In this document: positions 37,101 to 49,100 of the stretch, piece after piece
Layout of the letters: each line of letters begins with the position of its first letter
How positions within the stretch are numbered: the stretch's first letter is position 1
Origin: PFJX01 sp964393825
GTDB taxonomy: Bacteria > Pseudomonadota > Gammaproteobacteria > Burkholderiales > Thiobacillaceae
NCBI GenBank assembly: GCA_964393825.1
Contig: CAYMUY010000001.1
Coordinates: forward strand, 294,272 to 358,271
Length of the DNA: 64,000 bases
Direction: 5' to 3'
Notes under the pieces: model-generated
What the model was told of the DNA's origin: nothing
The model's input: only the letters and a program-made list of their open reading frames with translations
Database searches by the model: none
Position numbers and translations under genes: made by a program

Positions 37101-40100
37101 TGGTGAGGTCGCCGGCGCCGGACAGGGTGACCGACATGTCCACGACGTTGCTGTTGAGCGTCAGGTTGCCGCCGGCGCTGACGGTGAGTTGTCGCGCCGT
37201 GATCTTGTCGCCGAGGGTGAGTCCGGCGCCGGCATCGAGGATCACCGCGCCGCCATTGCTGGCATCGGTGCCGACGTTGATCTCGGATACCACCACCAGG
37301 GCGCCTTCCGCGGACAGGTTGATCAGTTCGTTCTGGTCGGCGTGGGTGGGCAGGTTGACCACCGTCAGGTTGCCGTTCTGGCCATTGCCGGCATCCACGT
37401 TCATGCCGAAGCTGCCGATGTCGCGTGTGGGCAGGATCAACACGTAGTTGCCGACCACGGGTACCGGATTGCTGGCGCCGCCGAGAGTGTCGTTGACGGC
37501 GCTGCCACTGGCGCTGAAGGGCGTATTGGCGGCGGTTGCTTCCAGGGTGAGCGTGCGGCTGCCGGCATTCACCACCGCGGTGACTTCGCCATCGCCTTCC
37601 ACGAGGTGTTCCAACGCGCCAAGGATGGACGTCCAGTTCGCCGCCACCACGCCGTAACCGGCGATGTTGTCACCGACTTTTACGGCGTAGTTGGCCGTAT
37701 CCACGGCAATGCGGAAGGACAGATCGCTCAGGGCGACGCCCGCCGGGGCGGGGAAAGTCAGGACATTCTTCTGGAAAGCACTCGCGCCTGCCGGCGTGCT
37801 GGGCGTGGAACCATCGGAGACGACGCCGCCGACCGCGTCACGGGCGCCGACGAACTCGACCGCGTTGGCCTGGAGCGTAAAGCTCGTGTTGTCGGTGCGC
37901 GCATCCAGGGTGAGCTTGAACTGGGCGACATCCACCGTGACATCGATGGGCTCGTTGGCCTCGATCTGAGTCTCGAAATTCCCCAGGATGGAGGCCCAGG
38001 TGGCCGTGACGCCGTTCGTGCCCACCGTGCTGGTATAGGTGTGGCCATTGACCATGATGGTGAAACGGTGGCCATTGCTCAGGGTGTAGACGGCATCATC
38101 GGGATCCGCCGGGTCATCCGCCGGGTTGTCGAACACCACGCGGCTCTGCTGCTTGGCGATATGGCCCGCGGTCACCGTCGGCGAGGCCGCATCCGTCGCC
38201 AGTGCAGCCACCGTGCTGACCGTGACGGCGTTGACGCGGAACGGTGCGTCGTTGCTGTCGGCCTGCAGGCTCAGGGACTGGGTGGCGGCCTGCACCGTCG
38301 CGGTGACCCGGTCATCCCTGTCGATGAGGTTCTTGAGGCCATCCAGAACACCGGCCCAGGTGTTGGCCACGCTGACGCGCGCCGAGGTGGCGTCGACGCT
38401 GGTCACCGTATCCGCATTGATGGCGGCGGCCAGGCCGATGGCCAGGTTTTCCGCCGTATCGCCGGCCTGGGCCAGATAGCCGAAGCTCTCGTCTCCAATA
38501 CTCAGTCGATAGTAGTTCCCCGCCGTCACCACGACGTCGTTGAGGTAGACGTTGCGGTTCATGCCGTGGTCCATGCCGCTGACCCGCAGCGTCTCATGGC
38601 CGGCGTTGGTCACCGCCGCTCCGGTGCTGGCGACGGTCACACCGAGGGAGATGGCGGCGAGATCGGCATCGGTATCCAGGAACAGGATATCGTTGTCGCC
38701 CACTCGCACGTAGTAGGCCTTGCCGTCCAGCAGCACGCTGTAGACATCGCCGGCGCTGGTGGCACCCGCGAAGCCGACCACGCTGATCTGCGGATGGGTG
38801 GCATCGGCAACCTGGCTCACCTCGGCGCCACGCTTGTAGAGGTCGGCGATGGCGGTTACCGCCACCTGGTCGACACTGAATGGCGTGTTCAGCACTTCCG
38901 TGGTCAGGGTCAGGCGCTGGTTGCCGTTGTCCTTGACCACACCCACCGCCTCGCCGGCCTCGATCTGGGTCTTCAGTTCGGTCAGCAGGGAATTCCAGTT
39001 GGCTGCCACGGTGACGCTACGCGCGGTGGTGGCGGCATAGGTGGCGTTGTCGTTGATCTTGTCGGTCAGGCCATCGACGATTTCCGCCAGGGTGGCGTTG
39101 GCATCCGAGTGATAGATGAACGCCGGGGTGGCGCCTATGGTGACGCTGTAGGTGGCGTTGTTCACCGCCGCCAGGTTGGACAGGTTGACCACCCGCCCGG
39201 CCTGGCTGGTGTCGGCCACGCCGATCAGTTCGAGGCCGGCCACCGGGCCGATGCCGGTGGCGGTGATGACCTGGGTCCCGGCGCCGCTGGTGATCGTGAC
39301 GGTAGACCCCGTGGAACTGGCGAGATAGCTCGTGCCCGGGTCGTCCTGGATGGCGCTTGCCAGGCCCGCCGCGATAGCGGTGAGGTCGTCGCCGTATTGC
39401 GCGACATAGTCGAAATCGAGGCTGTTGACCGTGATGGTGTAGGTGCCGCCCTCCACCGCGCTGGCGCCGGTGAGGTTGATGGTGCGGTCGAAATCCGCGT
39501 CGGCGATGTCTGCCGCGTTGATGGTGGCGGCCGCGCTCGGGGCACTGAACGAGATCGCGGAGGTACCGGCGCCATCGGTCACCGTGATGGTGTTGTTGAC
39601 GGCGGGATCGTAGCTGGCGTTGTAGCTGGCGCTGACGTTGATCAGGTTGCCCAGACCATTGATGATCTCCGCGCGAGTGGCGCTGCTGTCGGTCGTGAAG
39701 GTGAAGGCCGGGGAACCGCCGATGGTGACACTGTAGGTGGCGTTGTTCACCACGGCGATGCCGGAGAGGTCGATGGTCCGGTCGGCATTCACGTCGGAAG
39801 CATGGGCTGCGTTGATCGTGGCTGCATTGCTCGGGGCACTGAAGCTGATCGCCACGATGCCGGCGCCATCGGTCACCGTGATACCGCTGGCGGGGTCGTA
39901 GCTGGCGTTGTAGCTGGCATGGCCATGGATGGCCGCGCCCAGATTGTTGATGATTTCCGCCAGGGTGGCACTGCTGTCCGTCGTATAGGTGAAGGCGGGG
40001 GTGTTTCCGATCGTGATGCTGTAGGTCTTGTTGTTCTCCACCGTGATGCCGGAGAGGTCGATCACCCGATCGTAGTTGGGATCGGCGATGTCGGCGGTGT

Positions 40101-43100
40101 TGATGCTGGCACCGGATACGCCGGCGATGGGACCGGTGGCGTCGAAGCGGATATCGGCGCCATTCGCGCCCATCAGATTGATGAAGTAGTTGTCCCCCAC
40201 CTGGGCGGCATATTCGGCGCCATTGACCACGACACTGTAGAGATTGCCGGCGGTTACGGTAACGCTGCTGCCGAAGGTCACCACATTCGACTGGTAGCGG
40301 TTCTCGCCCGCAGCGCGCAGCGTGCTGCCGGAATCATCGACACTGCCCAGCAGTGTGGTGCTGTAGGGTTCGGAGACGCTCACGCCATCGACGCTGAAGG
40401 CGACATTGGCGGCTTCGGCGGTCAGGATCAGACGGGTATCGGAGATGGCCACGGCGATGGCTTCGCCCGTCTCGATCTGGTTTTCCAGGCTGCCAAGCAC
40501 GGAACTCCAGCTGGCGGTCACGCCGTTCAGGCCCACAGTGGCCGAATAGGTGTGCGTGTTGACCACCACGGTGTAGGTATAACCGGCAGCCAGCACGTCG
40601 CCGAACACCACCTGGCTGATCTGCGCGACCGAGCTGCCGGCCGCCGTATCAAGCACATTGGTGATGCCGTAGACGCCGCCGCCTGCCGCATACAGGGTAT
40701 TCACGTTCACCTGGGTGTCGCCATGGGCATAACCACCGCCGGTCGTGCGCACCTCCACTTCGTCACCGACGCCGGAGTCGGCGCTGGTGAACAACTGCTT
40801 GGGCGCGGGAACGTTGTTGGAAGTCGCGCCCTCCCTCACCTCGACACGGTAGCCATAAAGGTCGGCGCTGCTGTTGTCGTAGGCGTAGCCGGTGACGGCC
40901 CCCTGGGCGTTGTATTGCGGCGCGGTCCACTCGTAGACGCTGCGCCGGGCATCCACCAGCACGGTGCCGCCGGTCTTCTGGGTGCCCGCCGCCGTGCCCG
41001 CTTCCACGTAATCCACGTAGATGTCGCGACCAGACTTGATGGTGATGCTGTCGCCGTCGGCGTTGTTGCTCACCGAACGCAGGTAGACATCGCTGGTGGC
41101 GTAGATGTCGATGGCGCCGTCCTTGGCGACCACGCGTTCCACGACCAGACCATCGGCTTCGTTGATGCTGATGTTGCCGGAGACCGTCGATTCCACCCGG
41201 ATGGTGTCGACCAGGGTATTGAGCTGCACGCCGTTGCTGGCCGAGACCTCCAGGGTATTGGCGATGAACACCGAGGCGCTGTCCGCGCTGATGGAACTGG
41301 CGCTGAGCTTGAGCACGCCCTGGGCCACATCGGCCGCGACGATGCCGCTTTCCACGGTCAGCGTGCCCTGGATGTCCAGGGTGACGTTGCGGGCTGAGTC
41401 GAAGTTCTGCAGACCCCCGATGAAGCCGGTGAGCACCAGGCTGGAAGACTGGGCCAGGGCAATGTCGCGCAGGGCGCGCAACTGGAAGTTGTCCGCCTGG
41501 AGCACGCCCAGCTGCAGGCTGATATAACCGCTGGGCAGCGAGACGCCGGCCTCGCTCACATCGTCGTCGTAATCGCCGTCGCCATTGAGGTCGGTGCGCT
41601 CGGACTCGCGCAGCGCCACATCCAGCTTGTCGCCGTCACCGTTGTAATCGATGTTGTCGAGGTACTCGTTGAGGATGTCGTCGTAATCGCCATCATGGTT
41701 GTAGTCGGCGATGCGCTTGGTCTCCGCGATCACGTCGACGAAATCGCCGTCGCCGTTCAGGTCGATGGCCTTGGTGACGTTCTGGGTGCCGCGCGCCTTG
41801 ATCAGCACGTTGTCGATCTTGCCGTCGGCATCGCTGGGGATGGCGGTGATGTCACCATAGAAGATGATGTTCTCGCCGGCCACCAGTTCCAGATGCTTGC
41901 CGGCGGACAGCGAAGCCCGCACGGCTTCGTTCACCCCGGTGGTGACCGGGTTGTCCGGGATACCCATGCTGAGGGTGCCGCCGGTCTCCAGGATCAGGGT
42001 ATCGGCGCTGAGCGTGCTGGGCAGCAGCTTGGTGGCCGCGGCACCCTCGCCGAAGATGAAGAAGTCGCCGGCCCGGTATTCCATGAGCGTGGGCGCGGTG
42101 AAGAACTTGTAGAGGGAGATCACGTCCCCGGCGACGAACGACACCCCGGCGGTATAGCGCAGGCTGTCCCCGGCGGTGGGCTGGTCGACGTCGATGTTGG
42201 TCCCGCTGATCAGATACAGGGTATCGCCCTGGACCACGCCGCCGGCACCCACGCGCAGTTCCTGCTCGGCGTTGATGCGCACGCTGGAGTCGCTATTGAG
42301 GGCGGTCGTGGCACGCACCACATCGAGGCCGATGCTCTTCTCGTGCTCGCCGTCGAAGGAGGCCAGATCGATGTTCCCCACCGTGGTCTGCGCATCAAGG
42401 CTGTTCACCGCCATTTCCAGGCCGGTAATGCCACTGCCGGCCACCAGGGTCAAACGGTCGGCGACGATGTCGACACCGGCATCGGGCCGGGTCTCGGTGA
42501 TGAAACCACCGGCATTCAGGGTGACATCACCGGCGGAACTCACTTGCGCGACGACGACGGGGTTGCCGTTTGCGTCCTCGACTTGTGGCAGGGTATCGCC
42601 CACATTGAGATAGATGCCCGCGGAAACGTAGCGCACCAGGATGTTGCCCCCGGCGGTCACGTTGACATCAAAGTCATCGTTGTTGGAGGTCAGGCGCAGG
42701 TTGGCCAGGTCCACATTGCCATCGGCGGTCAGGGTGAAGTCTCCGCCCGCCACCGCCACGTCGTCCACCACCAGGGCGCGGTTGCCCTGGGTGAGGGTCA
42801 CATTCCCGGTATAGGCGCTGTCCACGAACAGGCGGTTGACATTGCTGCTCAGCGACACATCGCCACGTGAGGTGATGTCCAGGACATCGGCGATCAGGGG
42901 GTTCAGCACACTCAGCGCGTCGGCGACATGGCTGATGGCACCCTCGACGTTCAGCGTGATGTCGCCCCGGGTACCGGTGGACAGATCGACCAGGATCAGG
43001 TCGGACAGGCCCGCCTCGGTACGGTAGGCGGACAAGGTGATGTCGTTACGGTCGTTGTTTTCCTGCGTTTCCACCCGGGTGGCGGTGAGGTGGCCGGTGT

Positions 43101-46100
43101 TGCGCACGGTGATGCCGCCATCCGCCGCGACCACGCGGGTCAGGGTCAGGTCACCCAGGTTGGTCAGATCGATGTTGCCGGCGCTGAACAATTGCAGGTC
43201 CACGGCCGACGTGGCGGTGCTCAGCGCGATGCCGATGTCGGCGCTGGCGTTGACGAAGTCGGCCTCCAGGCGCGGCAGGATACCGTTGGCATCGGGGGTG
43301 GCTGTCTGGCTGATGCGGCCGCCCAGCGCTTCCAGGTCGATCCGGGCGCCGGCCGCCTGGGCCGTGAGGCTGCTGTTGGTCAGCGCGATGTGGCCGCCAT
43401 AGAGACCGGCGGTGAGTTCGATGTTGCCGGTCCTGGCCAGGAGGTTGGCTTCGGCGTCGCCGCTGATGCCGCCATCCTGGCTGACGCCGGCGCCGGCATT
43501 GATCTGGATGGAAGCCGCGGACATCAGGCCGGAGAGATCCACGTCGCGTCCGGCTTCCACGTCCAGCGCCGCATCACCCTTGGTGGTGATCTCGCCGCCC
43601 AGGATCGTGTCGATCCCGGCGGACAGGCGGACGCTGATGCCGCTGGTGGCGGTGGCATCAAGGATGGCAGTGTCATCGACGATCAGATCGGTCCCCGCCG
43701 TGAGGGTCAGGGTATCCGCCGTGAGTTGGGTGGTGACCTGCTCACCGCCGTTCAGCTTGCCTTTCAGCTCGATCTCGCCGCGCGCCAGGATGGACAAGCC
43801 GGCATCGGCCTTGAGTTTGCCGGAGAGGCTGACGTCGTCGCCGGCATCGATGCTGATCGAGGCGCCAAGAATGGACTCACCTGCGCTGGTGCCGCTGCCG
43901 AAGGTTTCATTGCTCACACTCACCACGGTATGCAGCACGGATTGCGGCACGGTGACCGGCACGCTCTTCCATACCGTCACGACCCGGTCCACCACCTGCA
44001 TCACTTGCTTGGTGCTGGTCTGGTAGATCGGACGATAGTCGTAGATGTCCTCGTCCTGGTAGACCGCCTGGTAGTGGTACTGGGCGCGCTGGTCGTAGAT
44101 GTCCTTCCAGTCGGAAGTCCAGGTGTAGGAATAGTTCTGGTAATCCTCGAACTTGTAGCCATAGACCTTGACGCTGGAAATGGCGTCGCCCCAGCCGGAG
44201 GGGTACGGCGCGTTCTGGAAAGTCCAGGCGGTGCCGCCGTAATTGATGTGCTGATAGGCGACGAACTTGTAGGTGGGATACCACCAGCGGATGGCGCTGA
44301 AAATGTCGTTCAGGTTACTGCCGACCCAACTGGTGCCATTGGTGTAATTGACCGAAGTGCCAGTGAAGTTGGAGTGCTCGTAGAAGGTGACGTTGCCACC
44401 GCCATAGCCCCAGCCGACCTGGACACCGTAATTGGTGTACTGGCTTCCGGGAACGTAGATCAAACTCTTGGTATCGGTCTGCAGCGCGCTGATGAAGTCG
44501 TTGTGCGCGTAGATGGCGGCGGTCAGGCGGGTGCCCTGATAACCGGTGCCGGTATCGGCATCGGCGAATTCCTGGGTCAGGGACGCGGTGCCGTAGTTGT
44601 TGGTGTCGCTGCTCTTCCAGATGGGATCCATGTAAACCCAGGGCAGTTCTTCCGGAGTCGTGTTGGCATTCAGGAAACCGTTCTGCAACTCGAAATGACG
44701 CTGGCCGCTGCCGACGGCATAGGTCACTTTCCAGCGGGCGTCGGAATTGTCGAAATCCTCGCCCTCGGAGGCCGCGCCGTTGAAGGTGTAGTGCGACTTG
44801 TCCTGGGTGTAGCGGGCGATGGCCGTATCCTCGTAGCGACCCACCCATTCACCGACATCGGTGGCGCCCCAGGTGCCGTTGCTCTGGCCGTCCAAGGTCG
44901 TGTCACCGGAAAGGAAGCGCGCCTCACCCTGGCTCACCACCCGCAGCAGGTCTTCCTGGGCGCCGTTGGGCATGACGATGTACTTGTCGCGCCAGCCGTC
45001 GATGTCTACGTAGTAGACCTTCTCGGCATTGGCCGCCCAGTCGGGTACCCAGACATTGGTGGTGGTGTTGCCGTTGAGGGTCTTGTTGAGCTTGGCGTTG
45101 CTGTAATCAAAGTCGTACAGGCGCATGTAGCCCAGTTGCGTCAGTACCTTCTCCTTCTGCGCAAACAGCAGGCCCTGGAAGGTGGTGCCGGCCGCGGGCG
45201 TGCCGGCCGCGCCCCAGCTGATCTGGCTGTTGAGGTAATGCACCCCCTCGATGAAGGTCTCGCGGAACTTGGCGTCGCCGCTGGCATTGGGGTTGTAGTA
45301 GCCGATCTGCGACAGGGTGACGTCCATGGTGGTGTACTGGCTGCCCACCTTCACCTTCTCGGTGCCCACCTGTTCGGTGATGCTGGTGGTGACCCAGGTG
45401 ATTTCCGGCACGACCATGGTGCCGTCTTCCACCTGGACATACTGGCCGGTGGGAACCTGGACGATTTCTTCCACCGTGTTGTAGCTGGTGACGGTCACTT
45501 CCCGGGTACCGGACACCGAAGCCGCCGCGTCCAGGGTGACATCGCCACCCGCCTGGATGGTGATGGCGCCTTCCGCCTCCAGGAAGCCCTGTTCGCTGAT
45601 GAAGATGTTGCCGCCGGACAACTGGCTGCGGGTGAAGACGCCTTCGAGCTGCTCGCGGGTCCAGTTGAGATTGACGCCGGCATTGAGCTGGATGCGGTCG
45701 TTGGACTGCAGCAGGCCCTGGATGTTGAGGTTGCCGCCTGAGTTGAACAGGATGCGGCCGTCGCTGGCGCCCTTGCCGGTGAGACCGGCCAGGACGATGC
45801 CGTTGACGGTGATGGCGGGCGCCAGCAGGTGGACCAGCCGGTCCGCCTTGACGATGGCCTCGAACAGGTCAGGATCCGGCGCGACGTCCTTGCCCGCCAC
45901 CAGGATCTGGCCGCGCGCCTGCATGCGCACGTCGGAATCTTCGCCGGTGGCGTAGATGTAACTGCCGGCCAGGACGTAGATATTGGCCGCCTTCATGTCA
46001 ACCTGGTCACGCACGTCGACGTTGCGGTTGACGGTGATGTCGCCGCTGCTGGACGTGATGGACAGCAGGCCCACCTTGGATTCGCCCAGGTCGCGCTGGC

Positions 46101-49100
46101 CGACGACACCGTCGATGTAGATGCCATCCGCCGCGGACAGAATGATCTTGCCGCCGGCGGCGGTATCCAGGGTGCCGCCGGAGACGTATTCGTTGTTGGC
46201 GTCCAGCACCAGGGTGCTGACATGGATGCCGATGCGGGTGGGATCGCTGCCACCGATGATGGAAAGCTGGTCGTTGGCGGAGACGAGACTGTCGATCAGG
46301 ACCTGGGAACGGGACTCGATCGTGATGTCCGACCCGATGTCGACAGCCGTGATGGCGCCACGAATCTGGATGTCGCCGGTGGCCTTCAGGACGATGGAGC
46401 CATCCATGCCGGGCAGGTCCTCGGCCCAGGTGCCCTCGCCGGTGGCGTCGACCTTGAGGAAGCTGCCGCTGGTCATGGAGAAGCCCAGACCCAGGGTATT
46501 GCTGCCGGCCTGGATGTCGATGCTGCCGCTGCTCCAGATGCTACCGCCGAAATCGACGTTGCCCAGGGTCACTTCCCGCGCCGCCTTGATTTCCACGCGC
46601 GCGCGCTGGCCGGACCAGGCATCGCTGTTGCTGTCGAGGTCATAGTTCTTGCCGGCCTGGATGCTGCCGGCCAGATTCAGGACACCCGCCTGGATGCGGA
46701 CGATGCTGTCATTTTCCGCGCTGTACAGCTTGGCGCTGTCGCCAATGTTGACCTGGCCGCCAGCCTTGATGTCCAGCAGTGAGGCGGCTTCCAGGATGGC
46801 CCCGCCAGTATGGCCCGCGACGTTGCCCAGGTTGATGGCATCGACTGCGGTCAGCTTCAGGCGCTGGCCGGCGCCTTCCACCAGGAGGGCGGTGTTGTAG
46901 ATATCGATGTCGTCGGCGGCATCCACCCACATGGAGCCGGCCAGTGACAGGTCGCCATGGATCTGCACATCGCCCCTGGAGGTCACCATGACCTCCCAGT
47001 CGTAGGCGGCCGCGGTCGCGGCATAGCTCTTCACCACGCCGGCCAGGTCCACATCCTGACCGCTGAGGATCATCTGGGCGCCGGTTTCGAGCCAGCCGGA
47101 TTCGTGATCGACCACCAGGCTACCGTTCTGGGAGGTGATCTGCAGCAGGCCCAGACCAGGATTGTCCTTGCCGATGGTGCTGTTGATGATGACGTCGTTG
47201 ACGCCGCTGATGATGATGCGGCCGCCCGAGTCGATCGTGGTGAGCTGGCTGGTACCGAAGGTTTCGATGCTGGTCTGGCCATGGGTCACCGTCGAACCGG
47301 CGGTAATCAGGATGTCGCGCTGGGCGGTCAGATCACCGCGCAGTTCAAGTGTGTCCTTTGCATCGATGACGATGGAGGCATAGCGGCCGCGCGCCACCAG
47401 GTCGCCCGCCAGCACCGCATGGCCGGCCGGGTTCAGGTACATGCCGCCATCCAGGGTTTCCAGCAGACCGGTGGCTTCCAGGTTGACGTTCTGGTTGCCA
47501 GCGGCGTCGTTGCCGGCGTACAGGTTGATGCCCTGGTAACCGCGAATCCAGCCGGAAATGGTGATTTCGCCGCCGGGAGCGTCGGCCTTGCCGATATTGA
47601 CCACCGAACCGCGCATCGGCGCGTCGATGGCGTAACCGCGCCCGGACTGCGCCGGGCCGTCCGCCAACTGGCTGAAGCCGAGACGTTCGGCATGGCCGCC
47701 GTTCACGCTTTCCAGGGTGATGTCGTAATAGCCGCGCAACATCAGGTGACCGTCATCCAGGCCCACTTCGATCTGGGTGGTGTCGAGATGCAGCGTGCTG
47801 CCCAGGGCCGGGCCGCCAGGCGAGGCGATGACCGTGAATTCGGTGGCCTGGATGGCCGCCAGCAGGTCTTCCTTGAGGAAGCCGAGGCCGTTGTTGGCGA
47901 TCGTATCGGCCGCGCTCACGGTGACCACGCCGCGCACGGTATGGGTGCCCAGGTTGACGGTGAGCTGGAAGGAGGCGTCGCCGGAGAGATGGCCGTCGGC
48001 GAATTCCGCGAATTCCGCGGCGATGATTTCCTCGGTCCAGGCCGGGGCCAGCACCGAGAGGTCACCGGAAGCGGACAGGGTGATGCGGCTGAACTCCTGC
48101 CAGGTTTCCAGGTGGACGTTGCCGCCGATGACGATGCCCTCGTCGGCCCAGGGGTTCTCCGCCGTGGGCGTGCCGATACCACGACCGCCGCGCACGTCGA
48201 TGATCTTGCCGGCGTAGAGGTCGCGGCCGAGACGAATCTGGCGATCCGCCTGGATGATGATGCTGGAGTCGCCCTCGAAGGTGCGCAAGGTGCTGCCCAG
48301 ATAACTGCCCACCGAATCGTAGTGGTCCAGCACCTCGCCGCCCGCGACCAGCTGGCCGTTGATCTCGGCGTCCTGGGCCGCGCGAATGACGATGGAACCC
48401 GCCTCGTTGCTGGTGGCGATGCGGGCGCCGCCCGGCATCTTGACGCCGATGCCGTCGGCATTGGCGCCGCCGATGAGCTCGATGCTCTGGTTGGCGCGCA
48501 GGGTGCCGCCGATTTCCACCAGGGTGCCGGCTTCGTTCGGCACCATGCCACCGAGGTAAAGCTGCCCCGCCGATTCCACATGGATGGAAGACGCCTCCAG
48601 GGACCAGGAGATGGTCTCCGAAAGGAGTTGGCCTTGGGCGTCGAAGACCTGGTCCATCCGGCCGCCGGACAGGATCATGCCGGAAATGGTGACATTGCCG
48701 ACCGCGTCGATGTTGACCTGGCCGCCGGAATCGTTGCTGGTGATGCCGGCGGCGGTCAAACCGGCCGCGCTGCCGATGATGACCGCGTAACCGCCATCGT
48801 CGGCGCTCACCGGACGGGTGGTTTCCAGGCTGACGGACTTGGCCGCCATCAGTACGGTGTCGACCAGGATCTGCTCACCCGCCATGACATTGACCACGGA
48901 ATCCGGGCCCTGCCAGGTGACGCCGGTCTCGCCGATCAGGCCGCCGGCCACCACACGACCGTGGAGTTCCACGTCGCGGCCACCGGACAGATTGATGGCG
49001 GAGCCGGCGCTGGTGGTGTTGAGGGTAGAGGTGGCGTGCACATAGAGGCTGAGGCCGTCGGCATTCGCCCCCTGGAGGTTGAAGCCATTCAGCGCGACAC

